From JAFAXD01 sp963833605 (lineage in GTDB: Bacteria > Pseudomonadota > Alphaproteobacteria > Rhizobiales > Xanthobacteraceae), in the NCBI GenBank assembly GCA_963833605.1, contig CAWHYZ010000008.1, positions 124,001 through 188,000 on the forward strand: a DNA stretch of 64,000 nucleotides. Direction: 5' to 3'. A program made the position numbers and the translations under genes. The notes beneath the pieces were generated by a model. It did not search any database, was not told the DNA's origin, and was given only the letters and a program-made list of their open reading frames with translations. Positions 45,010 through 55,472 of the stretch are shown here, piece after piece (position 1 is the stretch's first letter; every line of letters begins with the position of its first letter).

Positions 45010-45135
45010 TTTGATCTCCTGCCGTCGCTTGACGCTGGATACTTCACATAGGCTGGGCGGCATCGTTGTCGTCGAGGCACGCCCCGCAAGCGCAGACGCC
45101 CGGTATCTGGGCACCATGCGCGATAACGGAAGGGT

Positions 45136-45339
45136 TCAGACGGCCTGCAGGTTTGAAGCGGCCAACTTGCCGCGCTCGCTCACCACGTCGTAGGTAAGCT
45201 CCTGGCCCTCATTGAGATTACTCATTCCGGCGCGCTCGACCGCGGAAATATGGACAAATACGTCCGGTCCGCCATCCGTCGGCTGGATGAAGCCAAAGCC
45301 TTTTCGTGAATTGAAAAACTTGACCCTACCTTGAGCCAT
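45136..45339 (-). CDS. Cold-shock domain protein (CspA family)
   Basis: This 67-residue single-stranded nucleic acid binding protein has both RNA-binding motifs, KGFGFIQ (RNP1) and VFVHISAVE (RNP2), in a five-strand barrel. Such proteins melt RNA secondary structure and often respond to cold or stationary phase. AAGGAGGG precedes the ATG at good spacing. A 14-base perfect inverted repeat lies just upstream of that site. Confidence 0.93.
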   Translation of the reverse strand: MAQGRVKFFNSRKGFGFIQPTDGGPDVFVHISAVERAGMSNLNEGQELTYDVVSERGKLAASNLQAV

Positions 45340-45357
45340 ATCTGCCCTCCTTTGAAA

Positions 45358-45371
45358 ACGCCGGTCGGCGT
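45358..45371. promoter_or_regulatory. Short hairpin immediately upstream of the csp ribosome binding site
   Basis: ACGCCGGTCGGCGT is a perfect palindrome of two six-base arms around GT, four to five bases upstream of the AAGGAGGG site of the cold-shock gene. It could be an operator, or part of a 5' leader structure of the kind that controls cold-shock mRNAs. Its position is seen; the role is inference. Confidence 0.35.
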
Positions 45372-45527
45372 CTAAACCCGCGCGACATCGCGCAGCCTTA
45401 CGTCCGACTTCAACGTTGCCTTCGGAAGAAGCCCTGGACGGGCCAACAACAAGGACAGGTAAAACCGAACACGTGCATATATATGGTTGCCAGGTGGCAA
45501 ATCAATCCACCGCATAACGGGGATCCA

Positions 45528-45698
45528 ATGGCATTCAAACCGAACTACGGCAGGGATCGGGCAGAACGACAGAGGGCGGCGCGCGCCAGAACCGAGGAGA
45601 AACAAAGAAGGCGGGACGAGAAGGCTGCGCTGCGCAAAGCTGAGCGCGACGCAGCTGAAGCCCCGGCGGATGACACGCAAAGTGGTGGGCAGGCTTGA
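45528..45698 (+). CDS. Small Arg/Lys-rich hypothetical protein
   Basis: This 56-residue protein starts MAFKPNYGRDRAERQRAARA and is one charged helix with alternating acidic and basic residues; a short acidic tail follows. Proteins with this MAFKPNYGRDRAER opening are frequent in Bradyrhizobium. GGGGA lies upstream of the ATG. The open frame begins at 45483 but the added residues look non-coding. Function is unknown. Confidence 0.6.
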   Translation: MAFKPNYGRDRAERQRAARARTEEKQRRRDEKAALRKAERDAAEAPADDTQSGGQA

Positions 45699-45981
45699 GA
45701 TCGCGGCACGCGGCCGATCAGCGACGGCACCCAGACGCCAACGTCCCGCGCTCGGCCAATACGCGGAGCCCTCGAATCGGGGGAGGGCAGGCTTCTCGCC
45801 TCCGTGCGAAAGCAAGAGCAGTTTGCGCATGCCGTGGCTCTCCGTGGCGATGATCCGATCGACACGGATGCGGAGCTCATCCTGCAGAAAAAAGCCGTCG
45901 ATCTTTTTGAGCGACCTTTATCTCGAGGTATTCGCGAATAATCGGGACGGCGACATCGAGCGAAGCGTCCATGAATAAATA

Positions 45982-46104
45982 TTAGTAGGGTCGTGACTTA
46001 TCAGCGCGTAGCCATGTGCGGATAGCTGCCAGCTTGCTGAAGGCGAGGTTGTTGACTGCGAGTTTATCATAGCGGCTTTCGATACGCCGACACTGCTTGC
46101 TGCC
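45982..46104 (-). pseudogene. C-terminal remnant of an IS5-type transposase
   Basis: On the minus strand the frame ending at a TAA at 45982 reads CRRIESRYDKLAVNNLAF followed by SKLAAIRTWLRADKSRPY. This is the typical C-terminal end of IS5-family transposases (RYDKLA and LAAIRxWLR). The rest of the gene is missing. It marks an old insertion upstream of the giant surface-protein gene. Confidence 0.6.
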
Positions 46105-46681
46105 GTTGCATCACCTCGAGTGTTCATCAAGTAGCCTACGCCTACAGATCTTGCGACGGCAAAAAGCTGACGCTCAGGGTCAGATGCGGCAACGAGATAC
46201 CTATGGAATGTCTTGAATAAGAAATTTAGCAGCTCGACGCGCGGCAGCTATTGATCTCAAGCAAGACTTCGCTAGTCTCATTTGCAGCTCTAATCTGCCA
46301 ATTTCTTCCTAAGGTTGTTCAACAACTAAAATAAACCAAACGACCCCCGACCGTGCTGCGCGGTCGACACTTGGCTGGGGCTTCCGACGAAGAAGGTTGT
46401 GACGGCCGCGATCTATTCGCGTCGGTGGATATTACATTGTCCCTGAGGACAAGGCGCCGCCAATGGCCCGGCGAACGGTAAACTCTGAAGCCGCTCGGTT
46501 TGCTGCGGCGAGACCCACAAGTGATCGACAACTCCCGTCGATCCGCTTCAGCAAGCAGCCCGTCTGCGAAACCAGCACGGCTAAGCCGACGCTGATCCGC
46601 CTGGCTGTCGCCGACAGGTTGATCAATCGCTCGTCGTACCTCGTCAGGAGGTCTTGGCAAATTAAATCGCGGGAGAAATGA
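46105..46681. other. Long upstream region of the giant repeat-protein gene
   Basis: About 580 bases without a recognisable gene. A palindrome (GTTGTTCAACAAC, 46314-46326) could be an operator. GGAG lies just before the ATG at 46682. The AT-richer part near 46200-46330 is a likely promoter zone, by composition only. Confidence 0.35.
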
Positions 46682-49600
46682 ATGAGCGACGACTACGTGA
46701 CCGCTGGCGGCGGCATGACGTTCCACCTCATCTTCGACGCGGCGGCGGACGCCGCCCCAGCCAGTTTTCGCACCGGAATAGAAGCCGCGGCGAAGCTGTT
46801 GTCGCAGTCGATCCAGAATCAGATCACCGTCAATTTGAACATCGATTACAGCGGGACGGGGGACGGCGCGAAGGGCAAACCGGACAATGCCCAATTTGTT
46901 AGCTACGCGCCGATCGCCGCCGCAGATATCGGCGGCATTATCGGCGCCGTGGCGGGCACCGTCTACGCGCCGGTCGTGGGAACCCTCGTCGGCGGCGTCC
47001 TCGGGACCGTCGCCGGCGGCGTGCTGGATTTGACGGGCTTGACCGACGATATCCTACCCTCGACCTTCCGACAGAACATTCGCGACGATTTGATCAACAG
47101 CTCCGGGTCGAACCTCGCGGCCATCCTGCCGAATGTACAATCAAGTCATCTCATCCAAGGCGCTCCCTTCGTGTCGGTGGCGAATGCGCAATTAAAGCTT
47201 TTCGGTCTCCTGGACGCAAACGATACGTCCACCGACGACGGAAGCGCCACGTTCACCACGGACATCCCGCCGGACGAATTGGTGGGCGTGGCGCTCCACG
47301 AATTGACCCACGCCATCGGGCGGGTGCCCTTTGGGCCGGAGCCTGACATTTTTGATCTTTTCCGCTTTTCCAGCCCCGGCCAGTTGGTGTTCGACGGCAC
47401 GAGCAATCCCTCGCCGACCAGCCCCGCGCCGGTTTCCTATTTTTCGCTGGACGGCGGCACGACCAAGTTGGCCGACTACGGCACGACTTCCGATCCGAGT
47501 GATTTCTTGAACACCGGCGTGCAGGGCGCGACGGACGCCTTCAACGAGAAGTTCGATGCCAACACCAATCAGTATCTCACCTCCATCGATCTGCTTCAGT
47601 TGGAGGCGATCGGATTCAAGGCTCGCGACCCGATCACGCCGCATCTGAAATTCAATCTCAGCTTCGATGCCAGTGTCAGCGCCGCGCCGGCGGGTTTCAG
47701 AGACGCCGTCGAAGCGGTCGCAAAATACTACGAGGGACGAATCCTCGATCCCCTGACGATCAATCTGACAATCTCGTACGGCGCGCTGGCCCCCACCGTT
47801 CTCGGCCAAAGTCAGGCCTCGAGCCTCAGCAGCTTTTCCTATGACCAGATCCGCACAGCGCTGACCGACGATGCAACCACCGCAAGCGACTTGGCGGCGG
47901 CCCTGCCGGCGGTCGATCCTATCAGCAGCGCGCACACCTACGTGCTGGATACGGCGCAACAAAAGGCGTTGGGATTGCTGGACGCCGCCAACCCGGCCAC
48001 GGACGGCACGGTGACGTTTTCGAATGCGGCGAACACGTTCGACTTCGACCGCAGCGACGGCATAGCCGTTGGCTTGTATGATTTCGCCGGAACGGTCGCG
48101 CATGAGTTTTCGGAGATCATGGGCCGAACGATGGACGTCGGCACGACCGACGCCGGCTTCGCCAACAGCTACAAGATCCTCGATCTGTATCATTACTCCG
48201 GCAACGGCGTGCGCGATCTCACGAAGACGCCGGGCTATTTTTCGATCGACGGCGGCGCGACCAATCTTGACAGCTTCAACTCCGGAACCGGCGACGCCGC
48301 CGACTGGGCCCCCAGCGCGGGCAACGATTCCTTCCTCAACAACAGTCCCCCCGGCGTCGTGAATCCCGTTACGGCCGTGGATTTGCAGGAGATCGACGTC
48401 CTCGGCTGGAACGTACTCTCCGCCGTGTCGAGCGCGGCCGAGCTGTCCGCCGACATCAAGAAGATCGATCTCGCCTCGCAGGCGACCGGCGGCGACGGAA
48501 CGAATTACGTCATCACCCTCAAGCCGGGCGCGACGCTGACCGAGGCGGCGGATCTGTTCGCCGTCAATCTGCATGGTAACGACACGCTGACGATCGACGG
48601 CCAGGGCGCCACGCTCGACGGCGCCAGCGCGCATCGCGGACTGTTCATCTATTCGGGCGCGGTGACGATCCAGAATCTCACCATCGCCAACGCCGTTGCG
48701 AGGGGCGGCAATGGCGCCTTCGGCGGCGGCGGCGGCGGCGCCGGGCTTGGCGGCGGCTTGTTCGTCGCGAGCGATACGGCGCACGGCGCCGCGTCGTCAC
48801 AAGTGACGTTGAACAATGTCGTCTTCCAGAACGACGCCGCCGTCGGCGGAACCGGCGGGTTAAGCGTTGACGGCGGGTTTTTCGTCGGCGGCGGCGGTGG
48901 TGGCGGCTTGGGCGGCGACGGCGCTTCGGCGGGCGCATTTGGCGGCGGCTCGATCAGCACCTTTCCCGGCGGACAGGGCGGCGGCGGCGGCGGCGGCGGC
49001 GTGGGCGCGGGCGCAGGATTTGGCGCGGCCGGCGGCGGCGGCACAGGCGGCGACGCTCAGACAGACACCTCGCACGCGACGCCTGGCGGAGGCGGCGATT
49101 CGGGGGCGAATGGTTTGATTCCCGGTGCGACGCCCGGACTTTTCGGATTTTCTGGCGCTTCCTTGAGTTTTCGCGACAACAACAACAACACCTACGTGGC
49201 GGAAGGCGGGCCTGGCGGCGCTGCGGGCAACGATGGCGGGGGCGGGGGCGGGGGCGGCGGCGCGGCGGCGGCGCCCCGGCCCAGGGTGGCCCCGCCTGGA
49301 GCGGCGCCGGCGGCGGCGGAGAGGGCGGCGGCGTCCAGGGCGGCGGCCATGCCGGCTACGATGCGGACGGCGGAGCTGGCGGCTTCGGCGGCGGCGGTGG
49401 CGGCGGCGTCGATTTCAACTTTCATATCGCTCCCACCGGTAGCGCCAGAGGCAGCGGCAGCGGCGGCGACGGCGGCTTTGGCGGCGGCGGCGGCGGCATG
49501 GGCGCCGGGATCGGCGGCTTCGGCGGGGTCAGCGGCGACGGCGGCTGGGGCGGCGGCGGCGGCGGCGGTCAATTCGGCGGGGTCGGCGGCTTTGGCGGCG

Positions 49601-52600
49601 GCTTTGGCAACCAAGACGGTGGCGGTGGCGGACTTGGCGCTGGCGGCGGAATTTTCGTGCAGCAGGGCGCTTCGGTCACGATCAACGGCGGCTCGCTCTC
49701 GGGTGGAAGCGTCGTCAAAGGCTTAGGCGCTGACGCGGGATTTAATGCCGGCAAGGCGTTCGGCGCCGGCATTTTCCTGCAGGGCAACGAGAACATTACG
49801 TTCGCGCCGGCGGCGGGCCAGAAGACGGTCATCAACGACGTCATCACCGATGAGACCGGCTCGAACGGCGGCGGGGTCGGCGCCGCCGGCAAGGGATCGC
49901 TCACGCTCGACGGCCCCGGTACGCTGGATTTGACCGCCGCTAATTCGTTCTTCGGCGGCGTGACCATCAAGCAGGGAACGCTGGAGGTCGGGAACCAACA
50001 GGCCGTGCGCGGCAACATTGATTTCGCGGCGAACGGCGGCGGAACGCTGCTGATCGACGCCAGCCTCAGCGCCACCGGCATCGGCTCACTCTTCGCGCAA
50101 ATCAACAGCTTCGATTCCTCGAGCAGTTTCGATTTCGCCGGCTTCGACCCCACCAAGACGCACGCGAACTTTGTCAATAACTTCGGGCCCGCTCTCGTCG
50201 TCACCGATGGCGTCAAAACGGACGTTGTGGACTTTCCGTTTACGTTAGACCTCACCGGCACCCCTTTCTACGTCGCCCCCGACGGCGCGGGCGGATCGAT
50301 CGTTTCGCTTCGCCCAGCGGTCACCGTGTCCAACCCGGCGATCAACATCGTCGAGTTCGTCAATGGCCAGGACGCCGACAGCCCAACCGGGCCACATGTA
50401 GCGGCCGGCAGCACCGTGACGTTCACCTACGTGGTGACCGACACCGGCAACGTGCCGCTCGCCAACGTCGCCGTCACCGACGACAAGCTGGGGCCAATCA
50501 CCTCCTTCACCGGTGACACCAACGGCAACGGCCTGCTCGACCTGACCGAGACCTGGACCTACACCAAGACCGCCACCGCCCTGGCCGGCCAGCAGACCAA
50601 CGTCGCCACCGTCACCGCCCAGGACTCCACCAACCCCAGCACGACGATCACCGACAGCAACCCCACCAACTACTTCGGCGACAACACCCCTGCGATCAGC
50701 GTCGACCTGTCTGTGACCAAAACGGTGAGCGACGCGACACCCAACGTGGGCGACCAGATCACCTTCACCGTCACGCTGTCCGATCAGGGCCCTGACGCCG
50801 CCACGGGGGTGCAGGTGACCGACCTGTTGCCGGCCGGGCTCGCCTTCGTCAGCGCGACACCGAGCCAAGGCACCTACAACAACGGCAGCGGGGTGTGGAC
50901 GGTCGGCACGGTCAACCCCGGCGTCCCGCAGACGCTGGGCATCACTGCCACGGTGGTCAGCCCCGTCGCGCAGACCAACACCGGCACCATCAGCCACGCT
51001 GACCAGTTCGACCCGAACACGGCCAACAACACCGCCAGCGCCACCGAGACGCCCCAGCAGGCCGACCTGTCTGTGACGAAAACGGTGAGCGACGCGACGC
51101 CCAACGTGGGCGACCAGATCACCTTCACCGTCACGCTGTCCGATCAGAGCCCTGACGCCGCCACGGGGGTGCAGGTGACCGACCTGTTGCCGGCCGGGCT
51201 CGCCTTCGTCAGCGCGACACCGAGCCAAGGCACCTTCAACAACGGCAGCGGGGTGTGGACGGTCGGCACGGTCAACCCCGGCGTCCCGCAGACGCTGGGC
51301 ATCACTGCCACGGTGGTCAGCCCCGTCGCGCAGACCAACACCGGCACCATCAGCCATGCTGACCAGTTCGACCCGAACACGGCCAACAACACCGCCAGCG
51401 CCACCGAGACGCCCCAGCAGGCCGACCTGTCTGTGACGAAAACGGTGAGCGACGCGACGCCCAACGTGGGCGACCAGATCACCTTCACTGTCACGCTGTC
51501 CGATCAGGGCCCTGACGCCGCCACGGGGGTGCAGGTGACCGACCTGTTGCCGGCCGGGCTCACCTTCGTCAGCGCGACACCGAGTCAAGGCACCTACGAC
51601 AACGGCAGCGGAGCGTGGACGGTCGGCACGGTCAGCCCCGGCGTCCCGCAGACGCTGAGCATCATCGCCACGGTGGTCAGCCCCGCCGCGCAGACCAACA
51701 TCGGGACTATCATCCACGCCGACCAGTTCGACCCGAACACGACCAACAACACCGCCAGCGCCACCGAGACGCCCCAGCAGGCCGACCTGTCGCTCGTCAA
51801 GTTCGTCAACGGCCAGGACGCCGACAGCGCGACCGGCCCGCACGTGGCCGCGGGTAGCACGGTGACCTTCACCTACGTGGTGACCAACACCGGTAACGTG
51901 CCCCTGGCCAACGTGGCCGTCACCGACGACAAGCTGGGGCCGATCACCAGTTTCACGGGTGACGCCAACAGCAACGGCCTGCTCGACCTGACCGAGACCT
52001 GGACCTACACGCAGACCGCCATCGCCCTGGCTGGCCAGCAGACCAACATCGGCACCGTCACCGCCCAGGACCCCAACACCGGCACGCCGCTCACCGACAA
52101 CAACCCCGCCAACTACTTCGGCGACCCCAGCGTGGCGCCGTCCGCCATTATTGTCAGTTCCGGCGTGACGAGCACCGGCCTCACCATTTCGGGCGGCATC
52201 ACCCTCGAAGTGCTTTCCGGCGGCACCGCAAGCAGCACGACGGTGAGCGGGGGCTCCGAGCTCGTGTTCGGCGGCGGCGCGACGATCGGCACCAATGTCG
52301 TCAGCGGCGGCCAGGAAAACATTCTGGCCGGCGCGACCGCCACCGGCGGGTCGATCAGCGACAGCGGCAGCCTGCTGATCGACGCCGGCAAGGTGAGCGG
52401 CATCACGCTCAACAGCGGCGCCGTTGCCCTGATCCAGTCCGGCGGCACGGCCACGGGTACGACCATCAGTGGCGGCATCGAGGTTGTGTCGGGCACGACA
52501 TCGAGCACGCGCGTTCTCGGCGGCGGCCTCGAGTACGTGGCCTCCGGCGGCCTTGCGAGCAGCGTCGTGGTGTCGAGCGGCGGTACCGGGAACGTCGGGG

Positions 52601-53961
52601 CCGGCGGGACCGCAAGCGGCGCGACCATTTCGAGCGGCGGCGTACTGATCGACGGCGGCGCGGCGCTCGCCGTCGCCTTGAGCAGCGGGGCGGTCGCGTA
52701 TGTCCAGTCCGGCGGCACGGCCTCCGGCATGACGGTGAGCGGCGGTGCCGCCGAGGTCGTTCGCAGCGGCGGCGTGACCAACGGCACCATGTTGAGCGGC
52801 GGGGCGGCCGCCGTCTCGGGCACGGCGCTCAACACGACCGTCGGCAGCGGGAGCGTGGACTACATCGCATCCGGCGGCGTCGACGACGCCGTCGCGGTGT
52901 TGAGCGGCGGCCAGGAGAACGTCGCGGCCGGCGGCAGCGTGAGCGGCGGAACGGTGAGCGGGGGCGGCTCGCTGCTCGACGCCGGCCAGGCGGATGTCCT
53001 GCTGTTGTTGAGCGGCGCGGCCGCCTATGTGCAGTCCGGCGGCGTTGCCTCCAGCCTGACGGTGGGTGCCGGCGCGGCCGACGTTGTCTCGAGCGGCGGC
53101 GTCGCGAGCAGCACGGTGCTGAGCGGTGGCGCCGAGGCGGTGTTTTCCGGCGGCAGCGCGGTCGGTGCCACCGTCAGCAGCGGCGGCGTGGAATATGTCG
53201 CCTCCGGCGGCGCCGCCAGCAGCGCCGTGGTGGCGAGCGGCGGTCAGGAGAACATCGCGTCCGGCGGCGTCGCGAGCGGCACGGTGATCGGCAGCGGTGG
53301 GTTGCTGCTTGACGGCGGCACGGCGAGCGGCACGGTCATGAGCAGCGGCGCGGCGGCCTATATTGAATCCGGCGGTGTTGCCGTCGGCACGGTGCTGCGC
53401 GGCGGTGCGGTGGACGTGGTTCTGAGCGGTGGCGTCGCGAGCGGCACGGTGTTCAGCGGTGGCGGAATCGAAGCCGTGTTCAGCGGCGGCATGACGTTGA
53501 GCGCGCTGGTCGCAAGCGGCGGGCTCGAATACGTCGCCAGCGGCGGCACCGCGAGTGCGGCCGTGATCAGCGGCGGCACGCTCGAAGTGACGAGTGGCGG
53601 CTCGACCGGTGCAGACCCGGTGACGTTCGCGCTGGGCGGTGGCGGCACTCTGCAGCTTGACGACTCGGTGCACTTCGGCGGGTTGGTCGCCGGGTTCGGC
53701 CTGCCTGACTTCATCGACTTCCGCGATGTTACATCGGGCGCGAGCACGACGCTCGGCTGGACGCAACTGACCCCCAGCAGCGGGACACTGGCGGTGACCG
53801 ACGGCGTTCACAGCGCCAGCATCACGCTCCTCGGCCAGTACGTGGCTGGTCAGTTCACGTCGGCAAGTGACGGCATGGGCGGCACCAAGGTCGGTGATCC
53901 GCCGGTCGTGGCGATGACCGATCCGCAGACAATCGGGCTGATCAATCCGCACGTGGCTTGA
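46682..53961 (+). CDS. Giant secreted protein: metalloprotease-like domains, Gly-rich region, DUF11 repeats and AIDA-like repeats (one frameshift)
   Basis: Restored length is about 2,426 residues. The N terminus holds two related domains that open with (F/T)HLIFDAA and HLKFNLSFDAS; the first has a zinc-protease motif HELTHAIGR (H206-H210), the second HEFSEIMGR (H474) with the second His replaced by Glu. Each is followed by a YFS(L/I)DGG(T/A)T motif, as in the NF038122-type metalloproteases. Next comes a beta-helix-like segment and a Gly-rich stretch, two SdrD-like domains flanking three near-identical 120-residue DUF11 repeats, then about 450 residues of AIDA-like SGG repeats and a C-terminal domain (FGLPDFIDFRD, ITLLGQYVAGQF) seen in large rhizobial exported proteins. 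No N-terminal signal is visible, so type I secretion is likely. The frame shifts near 49262, where one G is missing in a GGC run. Confidence 0.8.
48720..49660 (+). repeat. GGC-rich, Gly-coding low-complexity stretch
   Basis: Dense runs of GGC and GGT codons give poly-Gly segments with scattered Phe, Ser and Asp. Such sequence is prone to polymerase slippage, and the frameshift of the giant gene lies inside it near 49262. Open frames on both strands here are composition artefacts. Confidence 0.8.
50701..51780 (+). repeat. Three tandem 360-bp repeats encoding DUF11 domains
   Basis: Units start at 50701, 51061 and 51421 with an exact 360-base period. The first two differ at only a few positions; the third has more changes. 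Each encodes 120 residues starting (V/A)DLSVTKTVSDATPNVGD. In-frame recombination between units could change repeat number. Confidence 0.92.
52140..53600 (+). repeat. AIDA-like strand-loop-strand repeats
   Basis: Many imperfect 16-20 residue units with cores such as VSSGG, ASGG and SGGVA run head to tail, as in autotransporter passenger repeats. They are expected to form a right-handed beta-helix stalk. The DNA is rich in AGCGGCGGC-type words. Confidence 0.8.
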
Positions 53962-54044
53962 GAGAAATACGTCGAGCTCCTTCGATACGGCGAACGTGCT
54001 GCCCGGGACCGATGCTATCGGGATGCCGTCCACACGAACCGGCG

Positions 54045-54202
54045 GACATGTTTCGTCAAGTCGGCGTCTATACCGGCACGGTCCTCAAGGGCGCGAAGCC
54101 CGCGGAGCTCGCGGTCATCCAGTCGACCAAATTCGAGTTCTTCATAAACTTGCAAACGGCCAAACGCTGGGCATCGATATTCCGCCATCGCTACTAATCT
54201 AG
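54045..54202 (+). pseudogene. C-terminal remnant of an ABC_sub_bind substrate-binding protein
   Basis: The frame reads MFRQVGVYTGTVLKGAKPAE and then STKFEFFINLQTAK, matching the C-terminal part of the intact gene at 59751-60737 (GRVLNGERPADL, FELAINLQTAKALGL). After LQTAK one G is missing and the next frame continues TLGIDIPPSLL. The rest of the gene is absent. It is a decayed copy lying just after the giant gene. Confidence 0.75.
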
Positions 54203-54304
54203 TCACTCGCCTGGTCGCGATAGGCCTTGAACCAACACGAGATAATCCACTCGAGCGGGGTTTCGATGCGTACCGGGTTCGCGTTTACGGGCGTCGCGCT
54301 GCGC

Positions 54305-55204
54305 TCAGCCTCCGAGATCTGGTCGTCCAGACCGGCGATTGAACTCTGCGTCGGGATCAACTTCCGCGCCACTGCGGTCAGTCTTCGAGATTTGATCCGC
54401 GCTCACTTGGGCGGTGACGTGGTCGTTCTCCGAGATTTGATCGCTCACGCTCTCAATGTGTCCTGGATCTACACTGACGTGCGTGGTGCCGAGGTCAGTC
54501 TCCGGGATCTGGTCATCCACACTGGCGATGCGCTCCGCATCAGGATCAAGGGCCGGGCTGCTGCACTCAGTCTCCGAGACAAGATTATCCGGACTCTCGA
54601 TGGGTCCTCCGGCATCGCTCACTTGGGTGGTGCGGTGGCCGTTCGCCGAGATTTGGTCGCTCACGCTTTCAATGTGTCCTGGATCTGCACTGACGTGCGT
54701 GGCGCCAAGGTCGGTCCCCGAGGCAAGATCATCCGGACTCTCGATCGGTCCTCCGGCATCGCTCACTTGGGCCGTGCGGTGGTCGTTCTCCAAGGTTTGA
54801 TCATTCACGCTCTCAAGCTGTCCTAAATCTGCACTGGCTTGCCCGGTGCTGCAGTCCGTCTTCGAGATCTGGTCATCCGGACTGGCGATGGGTTCTGCCT
54901 CGGGACCAACTTCCGCGGCACTACGATCAGTCTGCGAGATTTGATCATCCAGGGTCTCAGCATCCGGCACATCCGCGATGTTCGGGATGATGCTGGTGTC
55001 GCTGATCAAAATCAGGGCGTCCATGCCCTGGGCCGGGGCAGAGTTCAATTTGGCGTCGCGCCCTTCGGTCCATTCGGCGAGAACACGCCACTGCCTTGCG
55101 ATTGTCTCGTACAAGTGCCCAAGGTATGCGTCATCCGCTTGCTTTGCCTGTTCCAGGCTCTCTGCCTCTTTGGCCCGGCAATCCGTCCCTTGAACATTCA
55201 ACAT
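54305..55204 (-). CDS. Acidic protein with 24-residue tandem repeats
   Basis: This 299-residue protein starts at 55204 with AGAGGA upstream. Residues 1-80 form a helical domain (AKEAESLEQAKQADDAYLGH, RQWRVLAEWTEG) like short rhizobial hypotheticals. Residues 85-252 are seven exact-length 24-residue repeats with a consensus of (V/P)xDQIS-TD, a middle TxxVS and an end GxIES, then a partial unit to the C terminus. The repeats are acidic and polar with few hydrophobics. No signal or membrane segment is seen and no function is known. The opposite strand is also open through the repeats (54227-54826), but the N-terminal domain and start support this strand. Confidence 0.65.
   Translation of the reverse strand: MLNVQGTDCRAKEAESLEQAKQADDAYLGHLYETIARQWRVLAEWTEGRDAKLNSAPAQGMDALILISDTSIIPNIADVPDAETLDDQISQTDRSAAEVGPEAEPIASPDDQISKTDCSTGQASADLGQLESVNDQTLENDHRTAQVSDAGGPIESPDDLASGTDLGATHVSADPGHIESVSDQISANGHRTTQVSDAGGPIESPDNLVSETECSSPALDPDAERIASVDDQIPETDLGTTHVSVDPGHIESVSDQISENDHVTAQVSADQISKTDRSGAEVDPDAEFNRRSGRPDLGG
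54449..54952 (-). repeat. Seven 72-bp tandem repeats
   Basis: These are the DNA units behind the 24-residue protein repeats. Adjacent units alternate between two slightly different types, giving a stronger 144-base periodicity, for example CATCGCTCACTTGGG recurring near 54610 and 54754. The repeat count may vary between strains. Confidence 0.75.
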
Positions 55205-55334
55205 GTCCCGTCCTCTGCCCAATACGACTATGCGGAAGCTCGGGGGACCGTCTGATTTCAGGCGCTCCCCCTGCATCGATGGAATGCCGAGTTGATCAAG
55301 ACGACTCGGAAACGGACGCGGCCGCTGTCTCGTC

Positions 55335-55472
55335 TCAAGAACAAGTCCAAATGGGTGTCGCCGCCTTGAAACCCAAGCCGGCTATGCCGTCGAGCCACCC
55401 CAGCCGGCGCGTTGGTGACTGCGAGCGCGTATAGACGAGGCCACAATAGGAGCACTTGGCGTGATCGGACAT
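55335..55472 (-). CDS. Tiny Cys-containing hypothetical protein
   Basis: The 45-residue protein from the ATG at 55472 reads MSDHAKCSYCGLVYTRSQSP and ends ATPIWTCS. One CxxC knuckle and a final Cys suggest a small metal site. The frame is open to 55577, so the start could be earlier. Similar short proteins occur in Bradyrhizobium by recall. The role is unknown. Confidence 0.45.
   Translation of the reverse strand: MSDHAKCSYCGLVYTRSQSPTRRLGWLDGIAGLGFKAATPIWTCS

Noticed and set aside
50701..51780. CRISPR-like array
   Set aside because: The repeats are 360 bases, in frame and protein-coding, with no short repeat-spacer pattern. No cas gene was seen anywhere in the window.
50245..54033. A 1,262-residue open frame on the minus strand opposite the giant gene
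   Set aside because: It is His, Arg and Gly rich and mirrors the repeats of the plus-strand gene. It has no domain of its own and crosses the stop region of the real gene, so it is a composition shadow.
54227..54826. A 199-residue plus-strand repeat frame opposite the 24-residue-repeat protein
   Set aside because: It has regular LRDL-type repeats, but only because the DNA is a tandem repeat. It lacks a ribosome binding site and a recognisable N-terminal domain, which the minus-strand gene has.
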